Origin: Nitrospirota bacterium
GTDB taxonomy: Bacteria; Nitrospirota; Thermodesulfovibrionia; UBA6902
Assembly (NCBI GenBank): GCA_016234115.1
Contig: JACRHD010000065.1
Coordinates: 100,068 to 164,067, forward strand
Direction: 5' to 3'
DNA: 64,000 nt
Shown here: in pieces, positions 10,801 to 17,587 of the stretch
Layout of the letters: the number at the start of each line of letters is the position of its first letter
How positions within the stretch are numbered: the stretch's first letter is position 1
Program-made: the position numbers and the translations under genes
Notes under the pieces: model-generated
What the model saw: only the letters and a program-made list of their open reading frames with translations
Told to the model about the DNA's origin: nothing
Databases searched by the model: none

Positions 10801-11992
10801 CCCCTGTCGCGGCAAAGGCCGCATTATCTATCAATGGAGACGCAGATAGTATAACCGCTGTGCCGTCCGGGTCATAAGCCGTCACTTGAAACTGAAGCAT
10901 CTCCCCTTCCGTCACCTCATAATATTTATCGACGACTACAAGGGGCATCAACGGAAGCGGCGCATCTCCACCGCTGCAATCCTCATCAACTCCATTGCCG
11001 GGTATATCGTAGACGCCGGGATGAACATCCGCCCTGCCGTCATCGCAATCTCCTGCGCACGTCCTGAACCCGTCATGGTCTTCATCAAATCCTTCATCAG
11101 TCTCGCCGTCGCAGTCATTGTCCGCGCCGTCGCAGGTTTCAGCCGGGACAGGACCACAGGCCCCGCAGGCATTAAGAAGTCCCTCGTCAGTCTCGCCGTC
11201 GCAGTCATTGTCCGCGCCGTCGCAGGTTTCAGCCGGGACAGGACCACAGGCCCCGCAGGCATTAAGAAGTCCCTCGTCAGTCTGCCCGTCGCAGTCATTA
11301 TCGAGGCTGTCGCAGATTTCAGCGGCCGCCCCTTCAAAAGGGTCGCAGACCTGCGTCATGCCGTCCAGACAATTACTTATAGTATGAGCGCATGCGCCAA
11401 GGCCGCACGTCGTCTGTCCCATATCTTCATCAACGCTCCCGTCACAATCGTTGTCCAGCCCGTCGCAGGTCTCTGCCGAAGGCTGGTTCGTCCCCTCGCA
11501 AACCATCTGCCCGTTTACGCATTGCTCAACTCCGGATGAACATATCCCCGGCAACCCTGTGGCGCATGCCCCTCCTCCGAGATTTTCATCTATTGAATTA
11601 ATGCAGTTGTCGTCGATCCCGTTACAGACTTCCGGCGCGCCGGGATAAACAGCGGGGTCATTGTCATTACAGTCACCCTGGGCGGTTGTGAAGCCGTCAT
11701 GGTCAATGTCTTCCACTACGCAGTTAGGCGCCACAATCGCGCAGCGGGATTTCGTGCAGAGAACAACGCATTTGCGGGCGTCAAGAACAGTGATCCTGCC
11801 GTTCTTGTCGATGTCCCTCGGGTCGCCCGGGCTTGCGGCAGTGTTTATAGCCGCTGTGATGACATTTATATCATTGAGATCGATATTGCAGTCAGCGTCA
11901 AGATCACAGACCCCGGCCCCCCATGAAGGCAGGATGAGGGCACAGGTCAACAAGGCCGACATAATGATCAGGAAGGTTAATCTATTTCGCAT
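7805..11992 (-). CDS. Exported MopE/dockerin-like repeat protein with cadherin-like domains
   Basis: 1395 residues. Signal peptide at about 1-26. Residues 27-80 contain two Ca-binding dockerin-like loops (DLDADCNIDLNDI, DIDKNGRITVLDA). From about 94 to 330 there are repeated cysteine-rich units of the type ETCDGxDNDCDGxxDE and DGDCNDNDPAVYPGAPEVC, which match the putative metal-binding motif known from the copper-binding surface protein MopE. Next come two cadherin/He_PIG-like Ig domains (about 355-530), a carboxypeptidase-regulatory-like domain (about 668-731) and a C-terminal propeller-like region. The protein is probably displayed on or released from the cell surface and binds divalent metal. 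It is first in a three-gene set of exported proteins transcribed toward the left edge. Two of its repeats are a perfect 90-bp tandem duplication. Confidence 0.85.
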   Translation of the reverse strand: MRNRLTFLIIMSALLTCALILPSWGAGVCDLDADCNIDLNDINVITAAINTAASPGDPRDIDKNGRITVLDARKCVVLCTKSRCAIVAPNCVVEDIDHDGFTTAQGDCNDNDPAVYPGAPEVCNGIDDNCINSIDENLGGGACATGLPGICSSGVEQCVNGQMVCEGTNQPSAETCDGLDNDCDGSVDEDMGQTTCGLGACAHTISNCLDGMTQVCDPFEGAAAEICDSLDNDCDGQTDEGLLNACGACGPVPAETCDGADNDCDGETDEGLLNACGACGPVPAETCDGADNDCDGETDEGFDEDHDGFRTCAGDCDDGRADVHPGVYDIPGNGVDEDCSGGDAPLPLMPLVVVDKYYEVTEGEMLQFQVTAYDPDGTAVILSASPLIDNAAFAATGGIQASGTFTFTPDNSQQGKHYITFTATDPLGYKGREMVTISVNNLNHAPVIGFEPPAPIDEGRALALSLDVTDPDGDMLSVSAAPLPENAIFVEATRTLTFTPDYEQAGEYDITFAADDGGGPQTASAHITVNDVQGGGTDGELSLEVDPVESPTFGTTQRVTGRVNTEGQAVPAMKYSLLTGLAPASGDQGRTLDVGLTGASSGDYVTHFQGGVSQVNFGKGITVNSFSVISPAEAAANITIDGSAETGTRPVSVVTGNEQAVSIVAFNVTAGSVGIGGILVDPDTNQPIANAVIAIQGTTITTTTNADGSFTLNDVPAGSLTLIINAPDHELIMLPVEAVTGVIDIGEIESRATVFDPDEPPSVSIFSVIGRGSAGLAPNLNRNDMKQLITDSILLVGGTDAGVLDEFGNQMNHQIEGEGAISLTAEGVDNLADHMLQGNTATLGETLFFMTYSFQWQGRNYPLTLYEWMTGLQEMVNAAWSDPMNPDNYPVLMIFNQGNTVLPGPPMLSSSTRLNALQKYLLTASFIAYMKSYQTASVTDDQGGGPLFASFMSLLSYIGDLIAPSAWADTVPSRFTGFWRNFFESKAAWPEFIMTTGTSEFLVNTTDMMWAANAGGIGGSMLALTIAGSTAFDLSPYITSTGMSDRVPEPPVILSAENESGAVKISFRTSSSDSSSTLYFYNLFHFENSMETPRPVSAGFTPFPDGDNYVIYDLAPPLTGTGFYSMTVTYSSTYRDMLAQIGYDPQQMMSWWAMPLSGAGYDQIILMQKYGLTSDYSNPVLYTAGPVPDMGNIDALAVNAASDVYVSFPGEALVRTAENKGASLAAPVEAFSTMFMAPAQKGLAIDSAGNLYCDNAASDAEFGGRIFRFAPDGSREFTGSLNYFSQMLMFANPVSSGPMAMSPDDYLFVYERLSREVRSVDVNATYDPFRRVGQGYIKFTSPLVSDIFDIEFAGDSLEGGGSSIYMLDTRGIVTVPYSSGGGTSTFDYLQLGNDE
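11101..11280. repeat. Perfect 90-bp tandem duplication inside the MopE-like gene
   Basis: Positions 11101-11190 and 11191-11280 are identical at every base. Each unit encodes 30 residues of the ETCDGADNDCDGETDEG repeat. Flanking repeats of the same protein family differ in sequence, so this pair is a recent duplication. Confidence 0.97.
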
Positions 11993-12285
11993 TTAGGGTT
12001 TCCCTTGGCAATGGATACGCAATTTCCCTGCCAGTATTGTAACTTCTTGTTTTCTATAAAAACATGTCTCCTGATGGACGTCTAACCTGTAAAGTCTTTA
12101 CGTAAATAGAATTTACAAATATAGCATACCGGAAGATGCGGAGGCGATTTCTTCTTATAATTTATGGATATATGATGGTGAGGATTACATACAAATTAAT
12201 GTCAGACATTCCGACAATAATCGTGTTTTCCTTACACGAATTCCTCACAATAATCTGTGATAAAATGTGTTACGTGGAAGAAATA
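11993..12285. promoter_or_regulatory. Divergent intergenic region with a short dyad
   Basis: This region separates the exported-protein genes (minus) from the flavoprotein gene (plus). It contains a 13-bp dyad GTAAAGTCTTTAC at 12089-12101, a possible operator. The minus-strand leader ends with AAGGGAAACCC directly before the ATG at 11992, so the ribosome site may be in a small hairpin. No riboswitch or RNA gene is recognised. Confidence 0.35.
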
Positions 12286-13179
12286 ATGGATAACGGAAAG
12301 ATTCACGACTGCATAATCATAGGCTCGGGGCCGGGCGGGCTGCAGGCCGCGATCTATCTCGGAAGGTATAACAGGGACGTCCTTCTCATAGACAGGGGCG
12401 GGGGCAGGACGAGGCATGCAAAATTTATCCGGAACTTCCTGACGCAAAAAGAGATTTCAGGAAATGAAATAATAGAGCTCGGCATTGAACAGGCAAAGAG
12501 TTTTAATGTTCAGATAATAAAAGGCGCGGTCTCGAAGGTCCTGAAAAAGGACCATTTTGAGGTCAGCGCCGGAGACGATATTTATCTTTCAAGGTTCGTG
12601 ATCGTGTCTTCCGGAGTTTATGACAACTTCCCACCCATTGAAAACGTTCATAAGTTCCTGGGCGCGGGTTTCTATACCTGCGTTGATTGTGACGGATACA
12701 ATACCACCGGCAGGAAATTAGTAATTATCGGCAATTCCCTCAAGACAGTGCACCTCGCCTTCGGCATGAAGGAGATGTTCACCAAAGACATAACGGTCAT
12801 CCTCTATTCCGACAAGGTCCCTGATGAATACAGGGAAGAGATGGCCGATGAGAACATACCTCTGATAATAGGACGTCCCGAGAGGATCATAGGCGACAGG
12901 AGTATAGAGGCGATTGAAATGAAAGACGGACACAGGATTGAATGCGAAGTCATCATGTCGAACTTCGGCTATAAGCTGAATGATTCATTTCTTTCCGGGT
13001 TGGACCTGAAAAGGGACGCGAAGAATTTCAAGTATGCCGTAAACGTCCATTACGAATCGTCCCTCAGCGGTCTGTATATCGTCGGCCCGCTCAACACAGG
13101 CCCCGACCAGGCCGTCGTTGCGGCTGGAGAAGGGGCGTCTGCGGCGATAGATATGAAGAAGAGATTGCTGGAGATATGA
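12286..13179 (+). CDS. Thioredoxin-reductase-like NAD(P)/FAD-dependent oxidoreductase
   Basis: 297 residues from ATG 12286, chosen because GGAAG lies 7 bp upstream and because the FAD motif follows directly (IIGSGPGGLQAA). In-frame upstream ATGs at 12136 and 12264 would add an AT-rich, non-homologous leader. A redox-active pair C132-V-D-C135 lies in FYTCVDCDGY, the place where thioredoxin reductases carry CATC. The pyridine-nucleotide site is unusual: IIGNSLKTVHLAF instead of GxGxxA/G. The end GLYIVGPLNTGPDQAVVAAGEG matches the C-terminal FAD signature of the family. The likely role is flavin-mediated reduction of a small dithiol partner. It lies tail to tail with the Sec-type thioredoxin-like gene, which is a candidate substrate. 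Ferredoxin as electron donor cannot be excluded. Confidence 0.85.
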   Translation: MDNGKIHDCIIIGSGPGGLQAAIYLGRYNRDVLLIDRGGGRTRHAKFIRNFLTQKEISGNEIIELGIEQAKSFNVQIIKGAVSKVLKKDHFEVSAGDDIYLSRFVIVSSGVYDNFPPIENVHKFLGAGFYTCVDCDGYNTTGRKLVIIGNSLKTVHLAFGMKEMFTKDITVILYSDKVPDEYREEMADENIPLIIGRPERIIGDRSIEAIEMKDGHRIECEVIMSNFGYKLNDSFLSGLDLKRDAKNFKYAVNVHYESSLSGLYIVGPLNTGPDQAVVAAGEGASAAIDMKKRLLEI

Positions 13180-13182
13180 AAA

Positions 13183-13298
13183 GGGCAAAGGGCATAGCGC
13201 ATAGGGCAAAGAGCTGAGAGCATAGTGCAAAATATTAAACTCTATGCCCGATGCGCATTGCCGCCCTTTGCCCTCTGCGCTTTGCCCTTTGCCCTGCA
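13183..13298. repeat. Heptamer array folded as inverted repeat (words GGGCAAA/GGGCATA)
   Basis: The left arm reads in 7-bp steps GGGCAAA, GGGCATA, GCGCATA, GGGCAAA, and so on. The right arm carries the reverse complements (TTTGCCC, TATGCCC). It lies between the convergent flavoprotein and thioredoxin genes and could act as a bidirectional terminator hairpin, but nothing proves this. Confidence 0.75.
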
Positions 13299-13300
13299 AC

Positions 13301-13364
13301 AGCGTAGCGTCGGGGTTTATCCCCGTGTCGAAAAAGCCGCCCCCAATTAATGAGGGCGCTACAA
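13301..13364. repeat. Dispersed palindromic repeat Q, copy 1
   Basis: The copy contains CGGGGTTTATCCCCG and ends GAGGGCGCTAC. It recurs in reverse orientation at 36284-36342 and partially at 56076-56104. On the minus strand its first bases (TAGCGCCCTC) supply the TAG stop codon of the thioredoxin-like gene. Confidence 0.8.
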
Positions 13365-13937
13365 CAGCCGGTACGGATACGCCCTCTTTACCCACTCGCT
13401 TGTCGGGTAATGCTTTTTCAGTTTTTCATACGCGTCTTTAAGCGGCTGTGCCGTATGCGTGCTCTTGTACCCGCAGACCCCCTGCAGATACAACGCCTCG
13501 GGAGCGAAGTCGCTCTTGGGAAATTCAGTTAGCAGGTTATCGAGGTATACGAGCGCTTTGTCGACCTGGTCAGTGTTGAAACATGCCTTTGCGATCCCGA
13601 GATACAGCGATGAGATCAATTCGTCCGGCGGCAGAAAGCCCACGGTCCTGTGATGCTCCTTCCCATCCGAATCAAGTGTGACAAGGGTGGGCGTCCATTT
13701 GACGCTGAATTCATCGGACAGCGGCCTGGCGTCAAACGATACCCTCAGCGGCACGAAATGCTGCTCGATAAAATTTATTACTTTTGTATCAGGATACGTA
13801 ACTGCATCCATCTGCTGACACCCTATTCAGCCGGGGTTGAAAAAATCGAGCATTACATATTTTTTCCCGGCCTTTGCCCTCGACAGGGCCTTCTTCATGT
13901 CCGTTTCCCATACAATCTTCTTCTCCATGACCGACAT
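13359..13937 (-). CDS. Candidate selenoprotein: thioredoxin-like protein with UxxC active site (in-frame TGA)
   Basis: Start ATG at 13937 with GGAGGTG 6 bp upstream. Codons 1-36 give MSVMEKKIVW...VMLDFFNPG. Codon 37 is TGA (13829-13827), and the frame then continues I-G-C-Q-Q-M-D for 155 further codons to TAG at 13359. If TGA is read as selenocysteine the product has 192 residues and a U37-I-G-C40 motif in exactly the position of the thioredoxin CxxC. The fold is visible on both sides of the TGA: WETDMKKALSRAKAGKKYVMLDFF before it, and VPLRVSF...KWTPTLVTLDSDG (with the cis-Pro loop WTP) after it. A TPR-like C-terminal helical part (LYLGIAKACFNTDQVDKALVYLDNLL) follows. Family knowledge: Sec commonly replaces the first Cys of redox CxxC motifs in bacterial selenoproteins. 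The alternative is a pseudogene with one nonsense mutation. The codon's exact position, the otherwise intact frame and the hairpin downstream favour Sec. Confidence 0.7.
13786..13821 (-). promoter_or_regulatory. Candidate bacterial SECIS hairpin downstream of the TGA codon
   Basis: Read on the mRNA, a lower stem GUGUCA/UGAUAC (6 pairs, one G-U), a one-sided 6-nt bulge, and an upper stem GGAUGC/GUAUCC (6 pairs, one G-U) close the loop AGUUAC. The apical loop begins 23 nt after the TGA, inside the range known for bacterial SECIS elements, and has a G among its first two bases, as SelB-recognised loops usually do. The folding was done by eye. Confidence 0.55.
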
Positions 13938-13955
13938 AATTACACCTCCGTTTTT

Positions 13956-14162
13956 AGGGTCAAGGGTCAGGGGGCAAAGGTCAGGGGTAAGGGTCAGGGG
14001 TAAGACCGTACCCCGAACCATGCCGCTTGATCCCACAACTAAAAGATAGTTTCGAATTTGCCGGACGGATATGATTTAAATCATATGCAGGTATCTGCCC
14101 CTTGACCCTTGCCCCCTGCCCCTTGACCCTCTTTTTGCCTTGCCCCGTGACCCCTGACCCTT
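13956..14162. repeat. Heptamer arrays flanking the trx/ftsH divergent region (word GGGTCAG/GGGTCAA)
   Basis: The left arm at 13956-14004 has GGGTCAA, GGGTCAG and variants. The right arm at 14096-14162 is the inverted version (TTGACCC, TGACCCT). About 90 bp, including an 18-bp palindrome, separate the arms. The TTGACCC/GTGACCC words resemble -35 boxes. Confidence 0.75.
14069..14086. promoter_or_regulatory. Perfect 18-bp palindrome, possible operator
   Basis: ATATGATTTAAATCATAT is fully self-complementary and lies between the divergently transcribed thioredoxin-like gene and ftsH. Its position suits a dimeric regulator acting on either promoter. The regulator is unknown. Confidence 0.45.
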
Positions 14163-14175
14163 TTTGTTATATAAT
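14147..14175 (+). promoter_or_regulatory. Candidate ftsH promoter, near-leaderless
   Basis: TATAAT lies at 14170-14175, only 8 bp before the ATG, with GTGACC 17 bp upstream as a weak -35. No Shine-Dalgarno sequence precedes the ATG, so the transcript would have almost no leader. Confidence 0.4.
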
Positions 14176-14183
14176 TATTACCA

Positions 14184-16073
14184 ATGGATGACCTGAAAAA
14201 ATCCGTGTCGGAGAAGATGAAGAACCCCCAGTGGAAACTCTTCTTCGCGATAATGCTCTCGGTAATCTTTCTGTTTATCTGGGGCAGGCTCGGCAATATC
14301 AACGACCGGAAAGAAGAATTCACAATCAGCTACAGCCAGTTTCTCGAACAGCTCAAGGCCGGCAATATTCATTCCGTGACCATACAGAATCTGCAGGTAA
14401 ACGGCGAGCTCGCAAAAGAGACCTCTGTTGAGCTTCCGGCGGAACAGGGACCCCGGCAGGTAAAATATTTTCAGACGTTCCTGCCGTCCTTTCAGGGAGA
14501 GGACATATTGACGGCGCTCAGGGAAAAGGGCGTACTGATAAATGTAGAGCCCCCTGAGAAGATGTCCCCTTTCTGGCAGGTGGTGATGGGGATACTGCCC
14601 TGGGTGCTGATCATAGGGATATGGTTCCTGATCATGAGGGGCGCCCAGCGCGTCCAGGGCGGCCCGGGAGGTCTTTTTTCCTTCGGCGCGAGCAAGGCCA
14701 AATTACATAACGTTGAAAAACCTCAGGTAACTTTTAAAGATGTGGCTGGGTTGGAGAACTCCAAGAAGGAACTTGAGGAAACCATAGAATTTCTCAAAAA
14801 TCCCCAGAAATTCAAAAAACTCGGGGCCAAGGTCCCAAAGGGCGTGCTTCTCATCGGTCCTCCTGGCACAGGAAAGACCCTCCTGGCCCGCGCAATTGCG
14901 GGCGAGGCGGGGGTCCCTTTTTACAGCATCAGCGCATCGGAATTTATAGAGATGTTTGTAGGTGTCGGGGCCTCGCGCGTAAGGGACATGTTCAAAAAGG
15001 CGAAGGCCAATCCCCCGAGCATCATATTTATAGACGAGATCGACGCGGTCGGACGCACACGCGGCGCTGGTTTCGGCGGCGGACATGATGAAAGAGAACA
15101 GACCCTGAATCAGCTCCTGAGCGAGCTGGACGGTTTTGAGCCGCATGAAGAAGTAATTGTCATAGCCGCGACCAACAGGCCCGATGTACTGGACCCCGCT
15201 CTTCTGAGGCCGGGACGCTTTGACAGGCATGTCGTCATTGACAGGCCGGGACTAAAAGACAGAAAAGCCATACTTGAAGTGCATGTCAGAAACAAGGTGC
15301 TTGGCGATCAGGTGGATCTTGATAAATTAGCAAGGGGTACCCCCGGCACGTCAGGCGCCGACCTTGAAAATCTCGCAAACGAAGCGGCCCTCATTGCCAT
15401 AAGAAAAAATAAAGAAAAAATCGATATGGGAGATTTTGAAGAAGCTCTGGATAAAATACTTATGGGGACCGTGAGGGAAGAGACCATCAGTGAACTGGAA
15501 AAGCGTATAACGGCATACCATGAGTCCGGACATGCCCTTGTCGCCCATGAACTTCCGGGTACGGACCCGATCCATAAGGTCAGTATTATCCCGAGAGGTA
15601 TGGCAATGGGCGTAACACAGCTTCTGCCTGAAGAAGACAGACATTACTATCCCAAAGCATACCTGATGAACAAACTCTGCGTTGCCCTCGCAGGAAGAGT
15701 TGCCGAGAAAATCGTCTTTAATGACACAAGCACGGGGGCGCAGAATGATCTGAAGGAGGCTTCTTCCCTTGCTGAAAAGATGGTGTCTCAATGGGGCATG
15801 AGCGACAAAGTGGGGCCGGTAAATCTGGGCCGGGCCGAGGAACATCCTTTTTTAGGAAGAGAACTCGCGCTGCCTAAGCGTTACAGTGAAGATTTGGCCT
15901 GGCTCATGGACCAGGAAATACGACAATTAATAGTTGACGCCGAAGCAAGGGCAGATGAGATATTGAGGCCGAAAAGGAACCTTCTTGATAAGATCGCCGA
16001 ATCCCTGCTGAAAGAAGAAGTCCTGGAGAGAGAAGATATCGAGAGGATAATAAAAGAGGCGAAATCATTGTAG
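14184..16073 (+). CDS. ftsH: ATP-dependent zinc metalloprotease FtsH
   Basis: 629 residues, a normal length for FtsH. The product is a hexameric membrane-anchored AAA protease that unfolds and degrades membrane and regulatory proteins at the inner membrane. Visible features: transmembrane helix 1 at about 17-34, a periplasmic domain, transmembrane helix 2 at about 131-151, Walker A GPPGTGKT near 226-232, Walker [12 protein letters not shown], the second region of homology ([20 protein letters not shown]), and the protease motif HESGH at 446-450. The stop codon TAG is the first three bases of a dispersed palindrome. The ATG follows a TATAAT box by 8 bp and lacks a Shine-Dalgarno site, so a near-leaderless mRNA is likely. 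Confidence 0.98.
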   Translation: MDDLKKSVSEKMKNPQWKLFFAIMLSVIFLFIWGRLGNINDRKEEFTISYSQFLEQLKAGNIHSVTIQNLQVNGELAKETSVELPAEQGPRQVKYFQTFLPSFQGEDILTALREKGVLINVEPPEKMSPFWQVVMGILPWVLIIGIWFLIMRGAQRVQGGPGGLFSFGASKAKLHNVEKPQVTFKDVAGLENSKKELEETIEFLKNPQKFKKLGAKVPKGVLLIGPPGTGKTLLARAIAGEAGVPFYSISASEFIEMFVGVGASRVRDMFKKAKANPPSIIFIDEIDAVGRTRGAGFGGGHDEREQTLNQLLSELDGFEPHEEVIVIAATNRPDVLDPALLRPGRFDRHVVIDRPGLKDRKAILEVHVRNKVLGDQVDLDKLARGTPGTSGADLENLANEAALIAIRKNKEKIDMGDFEEALDKILMGTVREETISELEKRITAYHESGHALVAHELPGTDPIHKVSIIPRGMAMGVTQLLPEEDRHYYPKAYLMNKLCVALAGRVAEKIVFNDTSTGAQNDLKEASSLAEKMVSQWGMSDKVGPVNLGRAEEHPFLGRELALPKRYSEDLAWLMDQEIRQLIVDAEARADEILRPKRNLLDKIAESLLKEEVLEREDIERIIKEAKSL

Positions 16074-16098
16074 GGGCGACCCGGCGGGTTGCCCCTGC
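16071..16098. repeat. GC-rich palindrome P, copy 1 (provides the ftsH stop)
   Basis: TAGGGGCGACCC followed by its near-inverse GGGTTGCCCCT. The TAG at 16071-16073 is the stop codon of ftsH. It is one of six copies in the window. Confidence 0.85.
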
Positions 16099-16114
16099 GG
16101 ATGGAGAGGTATCC

Positions 16115-17254
16115 TTGGACCATAAAAACATAATAAACGAATTCACCCTCCGCGACGACATCATCTACCTCAACCACGCCGGCGTGTCTCCCTGGCCCTG
16201 GAGGACCGCGAGGGCCGTGCAGAAATTCGCCGAAGAAAATATGTCGCAGGGCTCGCTTTATTATAACTGCTGGCTTGCCGTTGAAACGCAATTGCGCGAA
16301 CAGGCCCGGACGTTAATCAACGCCCCTTCATGTGATGACGTCGCTCTTATGAAAAACACCTCGGAAGCGCTCTCCGTCGTGGCTTACGGGCTCGAATGGA
16401 AAGAGGGCGACAATATCGTCAGCAGCAATCTCGAATTCCCCTCCAACCGTATTGTCTGGGAATCCCTCTCTCAGAAGGGTGTGGATTTCCGTGAAGCCGA
16501 CCTCCTCAGTTCATCGTGCGCCGAAGAAGCCCTGTTTTCAGCCGTGGATGAAAACACTCGTCTCATTACTATAAGCTCTGTGCAATATGCCACAGGCCTG
16601 AGGATGGATTTAAGCAGGATCGGGCAATTCTGCAGGAAACGCGGTATCCTTTTTTGCGTTGACGCCATCCAGAGTATCGGCGCCCTGCAATTTGACGCGC
16701 AGGAGATCAACGCGGACTTCGTCATGGCTGACGGACACAAATGGATGTTGGGTCCGGAAGGGCTCGCGCTCTTTTATTCGCGTCCCGACGCGCGCAAGCT
16801 CCTGCATCTCAACCAGTACGGCTGGCATATGGTCGAGGACGCGGGAAATTTCGACCGCAGGGACTGGAGCGTCGCCAGGACCGCGCGCCGCTTTGAGTGC
16901 GGCAGCCCCAACATGTTAGGCATACATGCCCTTAACGCGAGCCTTTCTCTTCTCCTTGAGGCCGGTATGGATTATGTGGAAAACGAGATACTGAAGAGGA
17001 GCGAATACCTCTTTGAGACTGTCCGCTCGAGGCCCGAGCTCGAGTTGATTACCCCCGATGCCGCGGGGCGCTTCGCCGGGATAGTCACCTTCAGACGGAA
17101 AGACGCCGATTCAGCGCTACTCTACAATCACCTCGTCAAAAATAACGTAGTATGCTCCCAGCGCGCCGGGGGGATTCGTCTTTCTCCGCACTTTTACACG
17201 CCATATGAACATCTGGACCGCGCGCTGGAGCTGGTCATAAAGTATCAGCAATAG
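16115..17254 (+). CDS. Class V aminotransferase (cysteine-desulfurase/epimerase-like fold)
   Basis: 379 residues. The start is TTG at 16115, preceded by GGAGAGG at a 5-bp distance; the nearby ATG at 16101 is out of frame. The product is a PLP enzyme of fold type I: TSEALSVVAYGL, the ADGHKWMLGPEGLALFY block with the Schiff-base lysine K209, and the C-terminal GGIRLSPHFYTPYEHLD motif. The family covers cysteine desulfurases, isopenicillin-N-epimerase-like proteins and serine-pyruvate aminotransferases. No SufS/IscS catalytic-cysteine loop is evident, so the substrate is open. It stands alone between ftsH and the moxR-bat cluster, with a P palindrome on each side. Confidence 0.85.
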   Translation: MDHKNIINEFTLRDDIIYLNHAGVSPWPWRTARAVQKFAEENMSQGSLYYNCWLAVETQLREQARTLINAPSCDDVALMKNTSEALSVVAYGLEWKEGDNIVSSNLEFPSNRIVWESLSQKGVDFREADLLSSSCAEEALFSAVDENTRLITISSVQYATGLRMDLSRIGQFCRKRGILFCVDAIQSIGALQFDAQEINADFVMADGHKWMLGPEGLALFYSRPDARKLLHLNQYGWHMVEDAGNFDRRDWSVARTARRFECGSPNMLGIHALNASLSLLLEAGMDYVENEILKRSEYLFETVRSRPELELITPDAAGRFAGIVTFRRKDADSALLYNHLVKNNVVCSQRAGGIRLSPHFYTPYEHLDRALELVIKYQQ

Positions 17255-17255
17255 C

Positions 17256-17284
17256 GTAAGGGCGACCCGCCGGGTCGCCCCTAC
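17256..17284. repeat. GC-rich palindrome P, copy 2
   Basis: GTAAGGGCGACCCGCC followed by its inverse. It begins 2 bp after the aminotransferase stop codon. A strong hairpin is possible and may end transcription. Confidence 0.85.
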
Positions 17285-17483
17285 ATCAAGTTCACAATTT
17301 TTTCACAAATTACCATGTATAATTTTTTGTTTCGACCATGTGGCGCAATGATATCCTGAAAGGGTTATTTAATGCAAATACGATGATTGGTGCCGCAAAT
17401 AGTGTTACAATAACAGCTCTTGTATAGTAATCAAAAAACTATGGCGTTCATGAATTGGAAAATAAAACTGAGATCAGGGTCGC

Positions 17484-17567
17484 GTCATTCCCGCAGTCTG
17501 TTTAGCGGGAATCCAGGGTCTTTTGATTGAGGAACCTGGATTCCGGCTTAAAGGCTGCCGGAATGAC
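17484..17567. repeat. Dispersed inverted repeat R (GTCATTCCCGC...GGAATGAC), copy 1
   Basis: The element starts GTCATTCCCGCAGTC and ends with the inverse GGAATGAC, enclosing a second inverted pair AATCCAGG/CCTGGATT. It lies just before the moxR ribosome site. The rest of the 17285-17587 gap holds no gene I recognise. Confidence 0.85.
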
Positions 17568-17587
17568 GTCTAAAGGAGGAGTTTATT

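Noticed and set aside
10948..11539. Open frames on both strands over the MopE-like repeats
   Set aside because: They are shadows of the repetitive coding sequence; the 30-residue periodicity in other frames follows from the 90-bp tandem units.
12136..12285. N-terminal extension of the flavoprotein
   Set aside because: AT-rich, not similar to any reductase N-terminus, and the ribosome site is at 12286.
13183..13298. CRISPR array
   Set aside because: Units are only 7 bp, degenerate and without spacers; there are no cas genes in the window. The other arrays fail for the same reason.
13827..14036. Separate 69-residue protein upstream of the thioredoxin frame
   Set aside because: Its N-terminal part is translation of a heptamer array and its end is the first half of the thioredoxin fold; it is better read through the TGA.
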